64,000 nt of DNA from contig MKUW01000013.1 of assembly GCA_001899005.1 (NCBI GenBank), forward strand, positions 230,878-294,877. Reading direction: 5' to 3'. Positions 61,888-64,000 of this stretch are shown here, piece after piece. A program made the position numbers and the translations under genes. Every line of letters starts with the position of its first letter. Position 1 is the first letter of the stretch. Origin of the DNA: Chloroflexi bacterium 44-23 (GTDB taxonomy: Bacteria > Chloroflexota > Anaerolineae > Anaerolineales > Anaerolineaceae). The notes below the pieces were generated by a model. The model was given only the letters and a program-made list of their open reading frames with translations, was not told the DNA's origin and ran no database searches.

Positions 61888-62953
61888 TTTATACGCGTTT
61901 CCCCCTGAAAGAATCGCTCTGTCAGACGCCCTCACCAGCCAGCTTATCATGGCGCACCGCCGGCTGGCAGAACTCAAAGGCGTCGCTCCTTTGCTGCCCA
62001 ATCAAGACATCTTACTGAATACCCTGGCACTGCAAGAGGCAAAAGACAGTTCAGCGATAGAGAACATCATCACCTCGCATGATGAATTGTTTAAGCAAGA
62101 ATTGGACATTCCCCAGTTCAACAATGCCGCCGCAAAAGAAGTTGGCCGCTACTCTGAAGCGCTTAAGCTGGGATTTACCTGGGTCAAGGCCAATGGAGAA
62201 CTTACGCTGGATGATCTGGTCGCGATTCAAGCCGTTTTGGTAATTGGAGAGCCGGGACCTGGTATACGCACCCGACCTGGAACAAAAGTTGTGAACCGCG
62301 CCACCGGTGAATTAATATACACACCACCACAGGATCATGACCAAATCGTGGAGCTGCTCGAGTGGCTGCTGGTTTTTTTCAACCAGGCTGCAAATCAAGG
62401 GTTTGATCCGCTGGTACGGATGGCATTGATCCATTACCAGTTCGAGAAAATTCACCCATTTTATGATGGCAACGGGCGAACCGGTCGGATTTTAAATTTG
62501 CTTTACCTGGTACAGCACGGCCTGCTGGATCTTCCAATCCTGTACCTCAGCCGTTATATAGTCCGCAACAATCCTGCCTATTTGGCTCAATTACGAACAG
62601 ATCCCCTAGATGACAACTGGGAAGCTTGGTTGAAGTTTGTGCTGCGCGGTGTGGAGTTAACCTCCACGGAAACCATTGAGACCATTCACAAGTTAAGAGA
62701 CCTGATGGCTGAAACTCAGGAAAGGATTAAAACGCAACTTCCCAAAATTTATTCGCTTGATTTGTTGAACACCCTTTTTAAGCACCCCTATACCAAAATT
62801 GATTTTGTTATCCGGGATGTGGGCGTGCAAAGGGCAGCGGCCGCAAGGTATTTGGATACCTTGGCCGCTGAAGGCTTTTTAGACAAACAAAAACTCTGGC
62901 GCAGCAGCTACTATATTAATCGTTCTTTATTCGAATTGTTGCAGGGAAAATGA
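61877..62953 (+). CDS. Fic-family protein with N-terminal inhibitory motif and C-terminal winged-helix-like region
   Basis: 358 residues. The Fic core motif [12 protein letters not shown] is at residues 193-204 (catalytic His193). The inhibitory (S/T)xxxE(N/G) motif SSAIEN is at 58-63, before the core, so it is a class II Fic protein. The C-terminal 90 residues ([20 protein letters not shown], then [13 protein letters not shown]) look like a winged helix. Fic enzymes usually transfer AMP to proteins. Its place inside a type I restriction-modification locus is typical of Fic genes in such loci. It could regulate or protect the system. Confidence 0.9.
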   Translation: MISDLYAFPPERIALSDALTSQLIMAHRRLAELKGVAPLLPNQDILLNTLALQEAKDSSAIENIITSHDELFKQELDIPQFNNAAAKEVGRYSEALKLGFTWVKANGELTLDDLVAIQAVLVIGEPGPGIRTRPGTKVVNRATGELIYTPPQDHDQIVELLEWLLVFFNQAANQGFDPLVRMALIHYQFEKIHPFYDGNGRTGRILNLLYLVQHGLLDLPILYLSRYIVRNNPAYLAQLRTDPLDDNWEAWLKFVLRGVELTSTETIETIHKLRDLMAETQERIKTQLPKIYSLDLLNTLFKHPYTKIDFVIRDVGVQRAAAARYLDTLAAEGFLDKQKLWRSSYYINRSLFELLQGK

Positions 62954-62990
62954 GGGTATTGAAGGCGAAAACATCAGAAGCATGGACTTA

Positions 62991-63105
62991 TCATGCATTA
63001 AAAAAGACAAATTTAATACTTGATGCGCAACTCATGTATTAAAAACAACAAAATTAATACATGACAAAAAGATAATGGTATGAATTGGCATAAATTAATA
63101 CATGA
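62991..63105. repeat. 41-bp direct repeats each with TCATGTATTAA/TTAATACATGA arms, upstream of hsdS
   Basis: Five clear boxes: 62991-63001 and 63032-63042 (TCATG.ATTAA), and 63013-63023, 63054-63064 and 63095-63105 (TTAATAC.TGA). The first two inverted pairs have the same 22-bp offset, and corresponding boxes repeat every 41 bp. The array lies between the Fic gene and hsdS, where a promoter would be expected. An operator for a Fic-linked or restriction-linked regulator is the likely reading. Confidence 0.7.
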
Positions 63106-63153
63106 GAGTTTCAACAAAATGGGAAAAGCGATGGCAGGATCAGGCATAAAAAG

Positions 63154-63975
63154 ATGAACTATACAGATTGGAAGCAGGTTCGCCTAGTGGATTTAGCATT
63201 AATAAATGCTAAATCAATATCAGGAAAATATCCTTATGAGGAGATCGAATATATAGATACTTCCTCAGTTACAGGAAATGAATTTAGTCCATTACAAAGA
63301 TTAAAACTAATTGATGCACCTAGCAGAGCTAAGCGAATCGTCCAACATGGTGACACAATTCTTTCAACCGTAAGACCTATACAAAGGCATTTTGGATTCA
63401 TTCGAAATCCTAAACCCAATACAATAGCTTCAACTGGATTTGCTGTAATAACTCCCAAAAATATCAATCCGGAATTTCTTTTTTATTACCTTTCACAAGA
63501 ATCTATTACAAATTATCTCAATGGAATTGCAGAAACTTTTACAACAACTTTCCCTGCATTTCGTCCTGAAGTTTTATCTGATTTGGAATTGGTGATTCCT
63601 TCCGATGAAAAAGTCCAACGCCGTATCGCTGACATTCTTTCCGCGCTGGATGACAAGATCGAGCTCAACCGCCAGACCAATGCCACGCTCGAAGCCATCG
63701 CCCAAGCCATTTTCAAGGAGTGGTTTATCAATTTCAACTTCCCTGGCGCTACCGGCGAGATGATCGAGAGTGAATTGGGCATGATTCCAAAGGGGTGGAA
63801 GGTAGCTAGGTTAGGAGAAATCCTTGATGTAAAAGGAGGTACAACACCAAGTACAAAAGTTGAAGAGTATTGGAATGGCGAATACTCCTTTGCAACTCCA
63901 AAAGATTTATCATCTTTACAATCTCCATTTCTATTAAAAACAGAACGAAGAATTACTGCCTGCGCATTCCGGTGA
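63154..63975 (+). pseudogene. hsdS: Type I restriction specificity subunit HsdS, truncated by an insertion
   Basis: The visible 273 codons hold the first target-recognition domain (about 1-155, EIEYIDTSSVTG, HGDTILSTVRP), the central conserved helix (DILSALDDKIELNRQTNATL) and FKEWFINF, then the start of the second domain (GMIPKGWKVARLGEILDVKG). After KTERRIT the reading changes to ACAFR and stops at 63975. That is far too short for HsdS, which normally has two full domains (about 400 residues or more). The break coincides with the IS-like end at 63957. The remainder may lie beyond the element, outside the window. Confidence 0.8.
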
Positions 63976-64000
63976 ATTCGGCCACCGATTCCGGTGGATT
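63957..64000. mobile_element. Probable end of an IS21-family insertion sequence (partial)
   Basis: The last about 44 bases contain GCGCATTCCGGTG, GGCCACCG and GATTCCGGTGGATT, that is a repeated ATTCCGGTG(A/G)ATT unit around CGGCCACCG. Multiple short repeats of this kind at the tip are typical of IS21-family ends as I remember them. It interrupts hsdS. The transposase genes would lie outside the window, so the call is provisional. Confidence 0.55.

Overview
The window looks like a chromosomal stretch of an anaerobic or facultative bacterium, most likely a Chloroflexota (Anaerolineae-like) member. That placement is inferred from style, not from a marker gene: lipoproteins with Thr/Pro-rich linkers, a lipoprotein with an NBR1-type Ig-like domain, many solute-binding lipoproteins, and ferredoxin-containing MinD-like ATPases. 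No rRNA, tRNA or CRISPR array was recognised.

Layout. (1) 1-5.9 kb, minus strand: the N-terminus of a rhomboid protease at the edge, then an operon for an AfuABC/FbpABC-type ABC transporter (binding protein, double permease, ATPase) ending in a PfkB kinase. (2) 6-10.7 kb, minus: an MsrQ-like membrane protein; a thioredoxin-fold lipoprotein whose first active-site Cys codon is TGA followed by a SECIS-like hairpin (candidate selenoprotein); an Ig-like lipoprotein; a pair of ferredoxin-containing MinD-type ATPases with a NifX-like protein. (3) 11.3-14.9 kb, plus: a FecCD-type metal-chelate ABC transporter with a THEP1-like NTPase. (4) 15.1-15.9 kb: a 297-bp tandem repeat. (5) 16.3-21.0 kb, plus: a BMP-family (nucleoside-type) ABC transporter. 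(6) 21.2-36.1 kb, minus: a long catabolic cluster under a LacI regulator, with a matching 14-bp palindrome at two places. It carries a Thermotoga-type inositol route (IolG, IolM, IolN, IolO) continued by hexuronate enzymes (tagaturonate epimerase, mannonate oxidoreductase, KDG kinase), a LarA-type nickel epimerase homologue and a glycolate-oxidase-like pair.

(7) 36.2-55.2 kb, plus: the least explained region. It has two HAD-family proteins, a circularly permuted iPGM-type phosphomutase, two unusual P-loop kinases, an ApgM-type mutase, an RpiR regulator with a phosphosugar-binding SIS domain, a second AfuABC-like transporter, a tandem HAD protein, a HAD/TIM-barrel fusion, a DUF47-PiT phosphate module, a second PfkB kinase and a metallo-beta-lactamase-fold hydrolase. 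Two near-identical promoter/operator blocks precede the HAD gene at 36.3 kb and rpiR at 43.3 kb, so RpiR probably controls the set. Inference: the genes take up a phosphorylated organic compound, rearrange and dephosphorylate it inside the cell, and dispose of the phosphate.

(8) 55.2-60.3 kb: a heterodimeric ABC exporter, a beta-lactamase-fold serine hydrolase with a composition shift, and a small membrane protein. (9) 60.4-64 kb: a decaying type I restriction-modification locus (hsdM with an in-frame TAA, a Fic protein, hsdS cut short at what looks like an IS21-family end), with a 41-bp repeated operator-like array before hsdS.
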